A DNA stretch of 64,000 bases from JAWXBM01 sp964470455. GTDB taxonomy: Bacteria; Pseudomonadota; Gammaproteobacteria; Xanthomonadales; SZUA-36. The DNA lies in the NCBI GenBank assembly GCA_964470455.1, contig CAYYCX010000008.1, forward strand, positions 17,299 to 81,298. The letters are read 5' to 3'. The notes under the pieces are model-generated. The model saw nothing but the letters and a program-made list of their open reading frames with translations. It made no database searches and was not told the DNA's origin. This document shows positions 16,344-23,518 of this stretch, piece after piece (positions within the stretch are counted from its first letter, which is position 1; each line of letters begins with the position of its first letter). The translations under genes and the position numbers were made by a program.

Positions 16344-17618
16344 ATGCACTTCATAGCTATAGCCGCCGATGTTGCGGCCGCTGCGGCGTCCAACGCCGAA
16401 GCCACCAGCACTGGCCCCACCCTGGGCGGTATTCCCATCAGCTTTTTCCTGTTTGCCCTCACCCTGCTGGGCGTGGCGGTGTTTCACCACCACACGCTGC
16501 GGGTGGCGCTCACCGGGCTGCTGGTCATCACGGTTTACAAGCTGGTATTCACCGGCTTTGATGGCATACCGGGCCTGCCAGGCCTCGGCCACCACATCGC
16601 GCACGAGTGGGTGGTGCTGGCCAACCTCTTTGGCCTGCTGGTGGGCTTTGCGTTGCTGGCCGATCATTTCGAGAAAAGCCACATACCCGGCCTGTTGCCG
16701 GCCGTGCTGCCCGATGACTGGCGCGGCCCGGCGGTGTTGCTGGTGCTGGTTTTCGTGCTGTCCAGTTTCCTCGACAACATCGCCGCAGCCATCATTGGCG
16801 GCACCGTGGCGGGCACCGTCTTTCGCGGCCGCGTGCACATCGGATATCTCGCTGCCATCGTGGCGGCTTCCAATGCCGGCGGCTCGGGCAGCGTGGTGGG
16901 CGATACCACCACCACCATGATGTGGATCGAAGGCATTTCGCCCAAAGAAGTGCTTACCGCCTACCTGCCGGCCGTCGTGGCCTTGCTGGTGTTTGCCATT
17001 CCGGCCTCGCTCGTGCAGCAGCGGCATTCGCCCATCGTGTGCGACCCGCCCGCCGGGCTGCGCATCGACTGGTCGCGCCTGGCCATCGTCGGCATCGTGC
17101 TGATATCAGCGATTGGCGTGAATGTGACCGTCAACACCCAGTTCCGCGAAGTTTCCGACAGCTTCCCCTTCCTCGCCATAGCGGTGTGGACCGCCCTGCT
17201 GGTCACCACCCCCTGGCGCGCTCCGGCCTGGGGCCTGCTGCCCGGTTCGGTGAAAGGCAGCCTGTTCCTGCTCAGCCTGGTGTTGTGCGCATCCATGATG
17301 CCGGTGGAAAGCCTGCCGCACCCGAGCTGGGAATCCACCCTGGGCCTCGGGTTTGTGTCCGCCGTGTTTGACAACATTCCCCTCACCAAGCTGGCGCTGG
17401 AGCAGGGCGGCTATGACTGGGGCATCCTGGCGTACGCCGTGGGTTTTGGCGGCTCCATGATCTGGTTCGGCTCATCCGCCGGCGTGGCGCTTTCCAACAT
17501 GTACGCCGAGGCGCGTTCGGTGGTGGCCTGGATGCGCTATGGCTGGTTCGTGATGCTGGGCTACGTGGCCGGGTTCGCCGCTTACCTGGCGTTGATCGGG
17601 TTCCAGGCTGCTGGGTGA
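16344..17618 (+). CDS. IT-superfamily permease (citrate/Na+:H+ antiporter-like)
   Basis: A 424-residue membrane protein with about 11 hydrophobic segments. Two inverted re-entrant loop motifs are visible: SSFLDNIAAAIIGGTVAG with AASNAGGSGSVVGDTTTTM (about residues 140-195), and SAVFDNIPLTKLALEQGG with FGGSMIWFGSSAGVALSN (about 335-385). This DN/GSGS duplication is characteristic of the ion-transporter superfamily (CitM, NhaD, ArsB). Whether it moves a dicarboxylate, citrate or sodium ions is not determined. The gene is single. Confidence 0.82.
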   Translation: MHFIAIAADVAAAAASNAEATSTGPTLGGIPISFFLFALTLLGVAVFHHHTLRVALTGLLVITVYKLVFTGFDGIPGLPGLGHHIAHEWVVLANLFGLLVGFALLADHFEKSHIPGLLPAVLPDDWRGPAVLLVLVFVLSSFLDNIAAAIIGGTVAGTVFRGRVHIGYLAAIVAASNAGGSGSVVGDTTTTMMWIEGISPKEVLTAYLPAVVALLVFAIPASLVQQRHSPIVCDPPAGLRIDWSRLAIVGIVLISAIGVNVTVNTQFREVSDSFPFLAIAVWTALLVTTPWRAPAWGLLPGSVKGSLFLLSLVLCASMMPVESLPHPSWESTLGLGFVSAVFDNIPLTKLALEQGGYDWGILAYAVGFGGSMIWFGSSAGVALSNMYAEARSVVAWMRYGWFVMLGYVAGFAAYLALIGFQAAG

Positions 17619-17621
17619 TCG

Positions 17622-17690
17622 TCACCCCGGCTCCGTTCTTTCCTCGCGTCACCCCGGCCCCCGAGCCGGGGTCAATCGCCCGGATCAAGT
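17622..17690. repeat. REP-like palindrome
   Basis: GTCACCCCGGC..CCCCGAGCCGGGGTCAA, one copy of the main palindrome family, located between the convergent permease and orphan brnA genes. Confidence 0.75.
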
Positions 17691-17957
17691 CTTGTAGTTG
17701 CCCAGCTCCTCACGCACCACCCGCCGCAACGATTCCTCCGTGAGCGGTTCTTCCTGGAGATAACTCCTCAACGCAGCATTGATGAGCGTTTGGTAACCCG
17801 AGCCGGTTTCACCGGCGCGCGCCCGGAATGCCTCCAGCACGGCATTGTCCAGCATGATGGTGATACGGGTTTTGCCCGCAGCCTCGCCTTGCAGTTGGGC
17901 AAGATGCGGCACATCTTTCGCCCGCCTGGCATTCTTGAAGTCATATTCCTTGCGCAT
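17685..17957 (-). CDS. brnA: BrnA-family antitoxin, orphan
   Basis: A 90-residue ribbon-helix-helix protein of the BrnA type: start MRKEYDFKNARRAKDV, then RITIMLDNAVLEAFRARAGETGSGYQTLINAALRSYL. BrnA normally neutralises the ribonuclease toxin BrnT encoded just before it. Here the 184 bp upstream hold no BrnT frame, so the antitoxin is alone. A near-perfect 25-bp palindrome at 18006-18030 is a good candidate for its own operator. A complete brnTA pair is present 4 kb away at 21901-22403. Confidence 0.85.
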   Translation of the reverse strand: MRKEYDFKNARRAKDVPHLAQLQGEAAGKTRITIMLDNAVLEAFRARAGETGSGYQTLINAALRSYLQEEPLTEESLRRVVREELGNYKT

Positions 17958-18005
17958 GTTTAATTTGCTAGGTTTCGCAGGTCGTCAAACTTCAGCATAA
18001 ACCAA

Positions 18006-18030
18006 AGTATACATATTGAATATGCATACT
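18006..18030. promoter_or_regulatory. Putative BrnA operator palindrome
   Basis: AGTATACATATT-G-AATATGCATACT: 12-bp arms, one mismatch, 1-nt centre, 49 bp upstream of the orphan brnA start. RHH antitoxins of this family repress their own promoter; binding here is inference. Confidence 0.6.
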
Positions 18031-18141
18031 TAAATCGAGTTGTTTGCCCTTCTCAGCCGAACGGTTCTAAACTGAACCAATCAGTGCGCCGCCAGGGGAG
18101 CAGGGAGCGCGGCGTCAGGTAATGCACTTGAGCAAGGGGCC

Positions 18142-18897
18142 ATGGAAAAGGATACCGCCAGGCTGTTCGGCACCACCGTCGTGATTACCGCCGCCATTAT
18201 TGGCGGTGCGTACCTGCTGGACAGGGCCAACAGAACCAACCGCCCGCTGCCGCCCGAACAGGCTACCTGGACAGAACTGACACCTGGCGGTGATGTACGT
18301 CACCCCGGCTCGCCCTTTTCAGAACGTCACCCCGGACAGCGCGAAGGGCGTGATCCGGGATCCAATTCCCCGCAACCCATGGATGCCCGTTCGGGGGCTG
18401 CCATGACGGCAGGAACCAACATTCCCGCGGAAACTTCCGCCGAAGGCATCATCGTGTGCCAGCACCCCGAGCACGGCACCGTCTACACCAACGCCCCCAG
18501 CTGTGACGAGGTGGATTACGACAACCGCCTGTCCCAGGCCGAACCCTTTGCGCCCATCCCCAACCCCGGCCGGTACAACAACAGCGATTACCAGACACCG
18601 GACCGGCAAGCGGAGAACAGCCGAAGCAACAGGAAGAAGCCAACCACCCTGAACGTTTGCGACAAAACCGTTCTCCGCATGCACGGCCGGTCACCGCCCA
18701 GCGGCCTGAACCAGAGTTGCAAGTTCGCAGTGGGAAAGGCCTATGAGTTCGAGCGCAATCTGGCCTCTACTGACAACCCGGGGGAAAGCGCCTGGCTGGA
18801 GAACTACTGCAAGTGGGTTCGAGAATCCCGGATTGAGGATTGCGATCTATCCGAAGTAACTTACTGTTTCTCAAAACATTGTCCGCTCATCTACTGA
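18142..18897 (+). CDS. Membrane-anchored protein of unknown function with an embedded REP sequence
   Basis: 251 residues. An N-terminal membrane helix (LFGTTVVITAAIIGGAYLLD) is followed by a linker whose DNA (about 18298-18410) is a captured GTCACCCCGGC palindrome cluster read as VRHPGSPFSERHPGQREGRD. Then comes a cysteine-containing region with IIVCQHPEHGTVYTNAPSCDEVDYDNRL, similar in style to small periplasmic proteins with a DUF4124-like segment, and a Cys-rich C-terminus (CDKTVLRM, CKFAVGK, YCKWVRESRIEDCD). No function is assigned. It is preceded by no close partner and followed by a 228-bp AT-rich gap. Confidence 0.65.
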   Translation: MEKDTARLFGTTVVITAAIIGGAYLLDRANRTNRPLPPEQATWTELTPGGDVRHPGSPFSERHPGQREGRDPGSNSPQPMDARSGAAMTAGTNIPAETSAEGIIVCQHPEHGTVYTNAPSCDEVDYDNRLSQAEPFAPIPNPGRYNNSDYQTPDRQAENSRSNRKKPTTLNVCDKTVLRMHGRSPPSGLNQSCKFAVGKAYEFERNLASTDNPGESAWLENYCKWVRESRIEDCDLSEVTYCFSKHCPLIY

Positions 18898-18935
18898 AGC
18901 CGAAAGCGATGTTATTAGCACTTAAGCCCTCAAAC

Positions 18936-18960
18936 GTTAATAACGCCTGGTGTTATTAAC
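18936..18960. promoter_or_regulatory. Inverted repeat upstream of fic
   Basis: GTTAATAAC and GTTATTAAC form perfect 9-bp arms with a 7-nt spacer. A third half-like copy GTTATTAGC lies at 18911. Further downstream TTCTCA occurs at 19027-19032 and 19067-19072 with its inverse TGAGAA at 19047-19052. This AT-rich stretch probably contains the fic promoter and an operator; which element matters is unknown. Confidence 0.4.
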
Positions 18961-19125
18961 CCTGAAGAAGATAAGCACCCATCGTTCATTTAGCCCAATT
19001 CAGTGAAGGGGACTGGAATCACTAACTTCTCAAAATGCCAATAAAATGAGAAATACATAGAAATACTTCTCAATAATGTCTATATTTGAGCACTTAAACG
19101 GAAACTCGCACAAAAAAGCATAAAG

Positions 19126-20208
19126 ATGAGCGCATTCACTCCATTCGATTTCCCGCCCAAAGCCCCGCTGGAAACAGCCGCAGTGCTGCGGGCTTTGGTT
19201 CCGGCTCATCGTTACCTGGCCGAATTGAAAGGGCTGGCCCGCTCCATTCCCAATGAGGGCTTGCTGATCTCCACTTTGTCCCTGCAGGAAGCCCAGAGCA
19301 GTTCGGAAATCGAAAACATCATCACCACTCAGGATGCGCTCTACAAATACCAGATCCAGCCGCAAAACGCCGACCCGGTGAGCAAGGAAGTGGCACGTTA
19401 CGCAATCGGGCTGGAAATTGGCGCACGTGCGGTCAGGGCCAGCGGTTTGCTGACACTGAATACCATTCTTGCAGTTCAGCAGGCACTGGAAGGCAACACA
19501 GCCGGCTTCCGCAAAACCCCCGGCACCGTACTGAAAAACCAGCAGACCGGAGAGGTGGTGTTCACCCCGCCTACACCGGAAAAGATCGATGGCCTGATGA
19601 ATGAGCTGGAGCGGTTCATTCATGCCGATTCACCACTCGATCCATTGGTGAAAATGGCACTGGTTCACCACCAGTTTGAAACCATCCATCCGTTCTACGA
19701 CGGCAACGGACGCACCGGCCGGATCATCAATATCCTCTACCTGCTGAAAGAGCAGTTGCTCGATACACCCATCCTGTACCTCAGCCGATACATCAGTCAC
19801 AACAAGGCCGGGTACTACCAAGGCCTGCAGCAGGTGCGGGAAAACAACGGATGGGAGCCGTGGTTGGTATACATGCTGAAGGGCGTGGCAGTGACAGCGC
19901 AGCACACATCGCGCCTGGTGTTAGGCATCGGCGACCTGCTGCAAAAGCACAAACAGCAGATTCGCGCCAACTACAAGTTTTACAGCCAGGACCTCATCAA
20001 CAACATCTTCCACCACCCCTACACCAAAGTGGCGTTCCTGGAGCGTGACCTCGATGTGTCGCGGGCCACAGCCACACGCTACCTGGATGCCATGGCTAAA
20101 GATGGCATTCTCACCAAGCGGCGACTGGGCAGGGAGAACTACTACATCAATCGGGAGCTGGTGGATTTGCTGTTCAACTTGCCGGCGCTGGGTCGTGAAT
20201 TGCCGTGA
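19126..20208 (+). CDS. Fic-domain AMPylase/nucleotidyl-transferring protein
   Basis: A 360-residue Fic protein. The catalytic motif HPFYDGNGRTGR is complete (about residues 187-198). An N-terminal inhibitory motif S(x3)EN appears as SSEIEN (about residues 61-66), which puts it in the class with the inhibitory helix inside the same protein. The C-terminus is a winged-helix segment (FLERDLDVSRATATRYLDAMAKDGIL), as in the large Fic/DUF4172-like family. Fic enzymes transfer AMP from ATP to target hydroxyls. It is followed at once by a 3' remnant of another fic gene. Confidence 0.9.
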   Translation: MSAFTPFDFPPKAPLETAAVLRALVPAHRYLAELKGLARSIPNEGLLISTLSLQEAQSSSEIENIITTQDALYKYQIQPQNADPVSKEVARYAIGLEIGARAVRASGLLTLNTILAVQQALEGNTAGFRKTPGTVLKNQQTGEVVFTPPTPEKIDGLMNELERFIHADSPLDPLVKMALVHHQFETIHPFYDGNGRTGRIINILYLLKEQLLDTPILYLSRYISHNKAGYYQGLQQVRENNGWEPWLVYMLKGVAVTAQHTSRLVLGIGDLLQKHKQQIRANYKFYSQDLINNIFHHPYTKVAFLERDLDVSRATATRYLDAMAKDGILTKRRLGRENYYINRELVDLLFNLPALGRELP

Positions 20209-20209
20209 C

Positions 20210-20275
20210 CGGGACCGGGTGTTTGCCTACCAGGCCTATGTGGCGATACTCAATGAAGGGGCGGTGCCGTTATAA
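20210..20275 (+). pseudogene. 3' remnant of a second fic gene
   Basis: Directly after the Fic stop, one frame reads RDRVFAYQAYVAILNEGAVPL and stops. This is the typical C-terminal end of another Fic subfamily and matches a second remnant at 21624-21800 almost residue for residue. It has no start of its own. Confidence 0.7.
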
Positions 20276-20646
20276 AACGGCGCATCATGGACAGCCGCCG
20301 ACCCTTTGTTCGATTATCAGGCCAAGTAATTTCGCAGTCCGTTCTCCGTCACGTACAACGAACCTGATTGCGCAACCACCACAAGACATCCTGGTTTTGC
20401 TCAAGGTGATAGTGTTTCCAATACAGAGCAAGCCGAATTCTTACATCCATCAAGCCAATTTCTGATTGCTTCTAGCCTTATTAAAGGTTACTGATCTCTA
20501 ACTACACGAAAACCATGCACATTTTCCATCTGTTCAAGAGCTACGCTCCGTTTGAATACTGGTACAAATATGGTCGATAATTGGTTACAAAAGGGCTATG
20601 ATTGGGTTTCACAGGTTTCAAATCACACGCATTTGAGGTAGAAAAA

Positions 20647-21051
20647 GTGCCCCCATCGCAGGCTGGTTTATTCAGAACGGTCCCTGACTCAGACCCTTTC
20701 AGCTTCTGGTCCAATCACGGCTGTGATTACAAAGGCGTGTCGGAGTTTCTGGATCTGGACCGCAATGAGCTTTCCAAGATTGGTGGAATAAGCAAGGAGT
20801 CGGTTCGCTTCGACGACAAGATTCCGGCTGATCTGCGCGAGCGGCTGGAGCAGATTGCCAATATCATTTCGCTGGTGGCGGAGTATTTTGACGGGGACGT
20901 ACGAAAGACATCGCTTTGGTTCAAAACCCCAAACCCCATGCTGGGTGACATTTCGCCCAGGGATATGATCCGGTTTGGCAAGTACATGCGTTTGAACAAG
21001 TTCATTCAGCACGCTCGGCAGGCAAACTCGGGAAGTGACGAGACCCCGTAA
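20647..21051 (+). CDS. MbcA/ParS/Xre-type antitoxin (DUF2384-like) of a RES module
   Basis: About 134 residues from GTG 20647, preceded by GAGG at suitable distance; TTG 20602 is an alternative. The N-terminal half has an HTH-like helix set (YKGVSEFLDLDRNELSKIGGIS). The C-terminal half holds TSLWFKTPNPMLGDISPRDMI, the DUF2384 signature of antitoxins that bind RES toxins. It overlaps the next gene by 17 nt. These antitoxins block the toxin active site and repress the operon. Confidence 0.75.
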   Translation: MPPSQAGLFRTVPDSDPFSFWSNHGCDYKGVSEFLDLDRNELSKIGGISKESVRFDDKIPADLRERLEQIANIISLVAEYFDGDVRKTSLWFKTPNPMLGDISPRDMIRFGKYMRLNKFIQHARQANSGSDETP

Positions 21052-21607
21052 GAGCTCAAAGCCGTCAGCAATTGGCGGCCGAACAGGCACAGCCAAAGAT
21101 TTACTTGATCATTTCAGCCAAGACGATTTGCGCACCTGGCAGCGCATGGCAGACAAAGCTGACCAATATTGGGTTGGCCTGTATCACCACCTGGAAGCAC
21201 TACGCCAGCTCAATAGAAGTAAACTGCTTGACGCTTTGCGTTCCACCAAAAGCGTTTCATTGGAGAACGAAACCTGGTATCGGCTTATTGACTACCAGTA
21301 TTCCAATAACTGGTTGGTGAATTCCCCTAAAGAATTAAAAGATTCATTGCTTGCATCCAACTGGAGAGCATTCCCGGTGCAATTTGAAATTCCGGCGAAC
21401 TCGCAAATCTTTGCCCAACTGCTGATAGCGGTGGGGTACGAGGGCGTTATTTATCCTTCCACAAAAGGCAATGGAAACTGCGCGGCTCTATTCCCGCAAA
21501 ATTTTGCAGGGCCCGGTTCGCACGTCTCTCTGTCAGATCCCGCTCCACAAACACTGAAATATCGGGTATTGGACATGGATACTTTTGACGCCCTGACCGA
21601 GTCCTGA
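21035..21607 (+). CDS. RES-domain toxin with apparent loss of its catalytic centre
   Basis: 190 residues starting at GTG 21035. The N-terminal part (DQYWVGLYHHLEALRQLNRS, WYRLIDYQYSNN) and the C-terminal part (NSQIFAQLLIAVGYEGVIYP followed by STKGNGNCAALFPQNF) look like the two ends of the longer RES-family NAD+-degrading toxins. The middle segment with the GGRFN-type arginine loop and the glutamate helix is not present; the two ends join near residue 92. If this reading is right, the protein is an in-frame deletion derivative and catalytically dead, next to an intact antitoxin. The family assignment rests on remembered motifs. Confidence 0.6.
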   Translation: MTRPRKSSKPSAIGGRTGTAKDLLDHFSQDDLRTWQRMADKADQYWVGLYHHLEALRQLNRSKLLDALRSTKSVSLENETWYRLIDYQYSNNWLVNSPKELKDSLLASNWRAFPVQFEIPANSQIFAQLLIAVGYEGVIYPSTKGNGNCAALFPQNFAGPGSHVSLSDPAPQTLKYRVLDMDTFDALTES

Positions 21608-21623
21608 AACTATGTAGTGCTAA

Positions 21624-21800
21624 TTCACCATAAATAACCTCGTTGCCCGCACCGGGTTCAGCTACCCTAGTGATTCACGCGCCATAGAAGCGCTGCGGGA
21701 ACTGGACATCGTGCGCGAGATCACCGGCTGCAACCGGGACCGGGTATTTGCCTACCGGGCCTATGTGGCGATACTCAATAAAGGGGCTAAGCCGTTGTGA
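21624..21800 (+). pseudogene. C-terminal remnant of a fic gene
   Basis: A 58-codon open stretch without a start reads FTINNLVARTGFSYPSD.. followed by LDIVREITGC and NRDRVFAYRAYVAILNKGAK, ending in TGA. This is the winged-helix end of a Fic protein. The shorter remnant at 20210-20275 shares the last 20 or so codons, so the MbcA/RES pair is bracketed by related fic ends. Confidence 0.7.
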
Positions 21801-21885
21801 AAAGTGCGGGTAAATTACGATTTCTCAAAAAACCAATCACGCTAAATTCTCGGGTTCTTTGTCATTGCGTCAATATTACGATGTA

Positions 21886-21898
21886 ACTACAATGTAGT
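21886..21898. promoter_or_regulatory. Putative brnTA operator
   Basis: ACTACA-A-TGTAGT, a perfect 13-bp palindrome ending two bases before the brnT start codon. Its position fits autorepression by BrnA. Confidence 0.45.
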
Positions 21899-21900
21899 GC

Positions 21901-22185
21901 ATGAAGCATCTCGACTTTGAATGGGACGAAGCCAAGAACCTGGCAAACATTCGTAAGCACGGGATTTCGTTCATTGAGGCACAATCGGTGTTTGCCGACG
22001 AGTTCGCCTTGCTGATCGCAGACCCCGACCATTCAGAAGATGAAGATCGATTCTTGCTTCTCGGTTTTAGCGGTAAATTGCGAGTACTTGTCGTTTGCCA
22101 TTGCTTTGAAGTGAATGAACGCTTGATACGAATAATTTCCTGCCGTAAAGCAAACCGGAAGGAAACAACCAGATACCGAAGGTGA
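21901..22185 (+). CDS. brnT: BrnT-family ribonuclease toxin
   Basis: 94 residues with the full BrnT pattern: FEWDEAKNLANIRKHGISF, then EAQSVFADE and the C-terminal RLIRIISCRKANRKETTRY. BrnT folds like RelE-type nucleases and cuts RNA. Length and motifs match the family, so this toxin looks intact, unlike many others in the island. Its stop overlaps the region of the following brnA start. Confidence 0.9.
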   Translation: MKHLDFEWDEAKNLANIRKHGISFIEAQSVFADEFALLIADPDHSEDEDRFLLLGFSGKLRVLVVCHCFEVNERLIRIISCRKANRKETTRYRR

Positions 22186-22190
22186 TCGAT

Positions 22191-22403
22191 ATGCGTGATA
22201 ACTATGATTTCTCTGATGCCAAGCCGAACCCATATGCACAAGCATTAAAGCGCCAGGTAACCATTCGCCTGGACGAGCCAACTATCGAGTATTTCAAAAA
22301 ACTCTCTGAAGAAGTGGGAGTGCCCTATCAAAGCCTGATCAATCTTTATCTCAGGGAATGTGCGGTTTCCGAGAAAAAGCTTGAATTGAAGTGGGCTTCC
22401 TGA
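22191..22403 (+). CDS. brnA: BrnA-family antitoxin
   Basis: About 70 residues from ATG 22191 (GTG 22182, overlapping brnT, is also possible). It begins MRDNYDFSDAKPNPY and carries the ribbon-helix-helix RQVTIRLDEPTIEYFKKLSE followed by GVPYQSLINLYLRECA. It neutralises BrnT and represses the operon. It is a paralogue of the orphan brnA at 17685. Confidence 0.88.
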   Translation: MRDNYDFSDAKPNPYAQALKRQVTIRLDEPTIEYFKKLSEEVGVPYQSLINLYLRECAVSEKKLELKWAS

Positions 22404-22591
22404 GCTCTATCCGCAATCCAACGCTGCCCCGAAACCAACTGAACCCAGCCATTGCGCCCATTCTCACATTTGCCATAACCCCTCCCCAGCCGTAGACTCA
22501 ATTCTATCTAGACCGAAAGGGAACACGGTTTATGCAGGGGGATGATCAAGGGACCACAGCAGGGCCACCTGCTCGCGCAGGCAATTTGTAT

Positions 22592-22650
22592 TCCGTCGTC
22601 CCGGCTCCACATTGGTCCGTCATCCCGGCCCCCGAGCCGGGATCCACTTC
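22592..22650. repeat. REP-like palindrome
   Basis: GTCATCCCGGCCCCCGAGCCGGGATCC and a partial copy before it. The downstream nuclease frame is open through this element; that extension is repeat DNA. Confidence 0.75.
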
Positions 22651-22652
22651 CC

Positions 22653-22674
22653 CTGCCGCATAAAAAAGCGGCAG
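22653..22674. promoter_or_regulatory. Hairpin in the leader of the Mrr-like gene
   Basis: CTGCCGC and GCGGCAG form a perfect 7-bp stem around the loop ATAAAAAA, ending three bases before ATG 22678. It covers the place where a ribosome binding site would sit, so it could limit translation; read on the other strand it resembles a stem with an internal T run. Confidence 0.35.
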
Positions 22675-22677
22675 AGC

Positions 22678-23454
22678 ATGATGACCCGCCGAACCAGCCT
22701 CCTCGAAGATGTAATGAGCTTGCCCTGGCCGGTGGGCGTAATCGCTGCAGCCATAACATTTGGTATTTTCAAGTTTCTTGAACTCAACCCTCCGAATGGA
22801 ATTTCCGGACAAATCGTAGTTACCTTCACAAGAGTATTCGGTTGGGTAATTCCGGGACTTTTCCTGCTGGGTGCAATCTTTTCATTGCTCACCCAACTCG
22901 TCCGCAGAAAGCGCTTCAAGAACACCAGAAGCATCGCTGATATCCGCAGCCTGTCATGGCGACAGTTCGAATCCTACGTGGGTGAGATGTTCAGGCAGCA
23001 AGGCTACTTCGTGCTGGAAACACCCGAAGGCCCCGACAACGGTGTTGATATGGTGCTGCGCAAGGATGGCGAGAAAACATACGTGCAATGCAAGCATTGG
23101 AAGACCAACCAGGTGGGTGTTGAAAAAGTGCGTGAGCTTCTGGGAAGCATGGCCGCTGGAGGTGCTCAGGCCGGAATCTTCGTTGCAAGTGGCAGTTACA
23201 CCCAGGCTGCAAAGGACTTGGCCAGGCAATGCGGTATCCAACTGATTGGCGGTGAAGAACTCGCTGCGTCACTCAAATCCAAAGTGAGCGCGATCGAACC
23301 GATGGTTGAACCCCTTCAAGCTGATACGGTGACTTGCCCAAAGTGCCAATCGCCCATGGTGAGGCGAATGGCGAAGCAAGGCAGGAACAAAGGCAAAGAA
23401 TTCTGGGGGTGCACGAAATACCCAGCTTGCCGGGGCATAATCAATGAAAACTAA
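22678..23454 (+). CDS. Membrane-anchored Mrr-like restriction endonuclease with zinc ribbon
   Basis: About 258 residues. Two N-terminal membrane helices (about 16-35 and 48-75) precede an Mrr/DUF2034-type PD-(D/E)xK nuclease domain: LSWRQFESYVGEMFRQQGY, DNGVDMVLRKDGEKTYVQCK (catalytic Asp near 122, QxK near 136). A topoisomerase-type zinc ribbon ends the protein (CPKCQSPMVRR .. FWGCTKYPACRGII). Mrr-like enzymes cleave modified or foreign DNA; the membrane anchor suggests action at the site of DNA entry. It lies 64 bp before the res gene and may be part of that operon. Confidence 0.85.
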   Translation: MMTRRTSLLEDVMSLPWPVGVIAAAITFGIFKFLELNPPNGISGQIVVTFTRVFGWVIPGLFLLGAIFSLLTQLVRRKRFKNTRSIADIRSLSWRQFESYVGEMFRQQGYFVLETPEGPDNGVDMVLRKDGEKTYVQCKHWKTNQVGVEKVRELLGSMAAGGAQAGIFVASGSYTQAAKDLARQCGIQLIGGEELAASLKSKVSAIEPMVEPLQADTVTCPKCQSPMVRRMAKQGRNKGKEFWGCTKYPACRGIINEN

Positions 23455-23518
23455 TAATGTGCAACTCGTGATGGGGTTATCCTATCCACAAACACAAACA
23501 ACGAAATCGGCACAGTAA

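Noticed and set aside
18898..19125. tRNA or attachment site at the left edge of the island
   Set aside because: No cloverleaf and no long direct repeat matching the right edge near 45.3 kb was found by eye.
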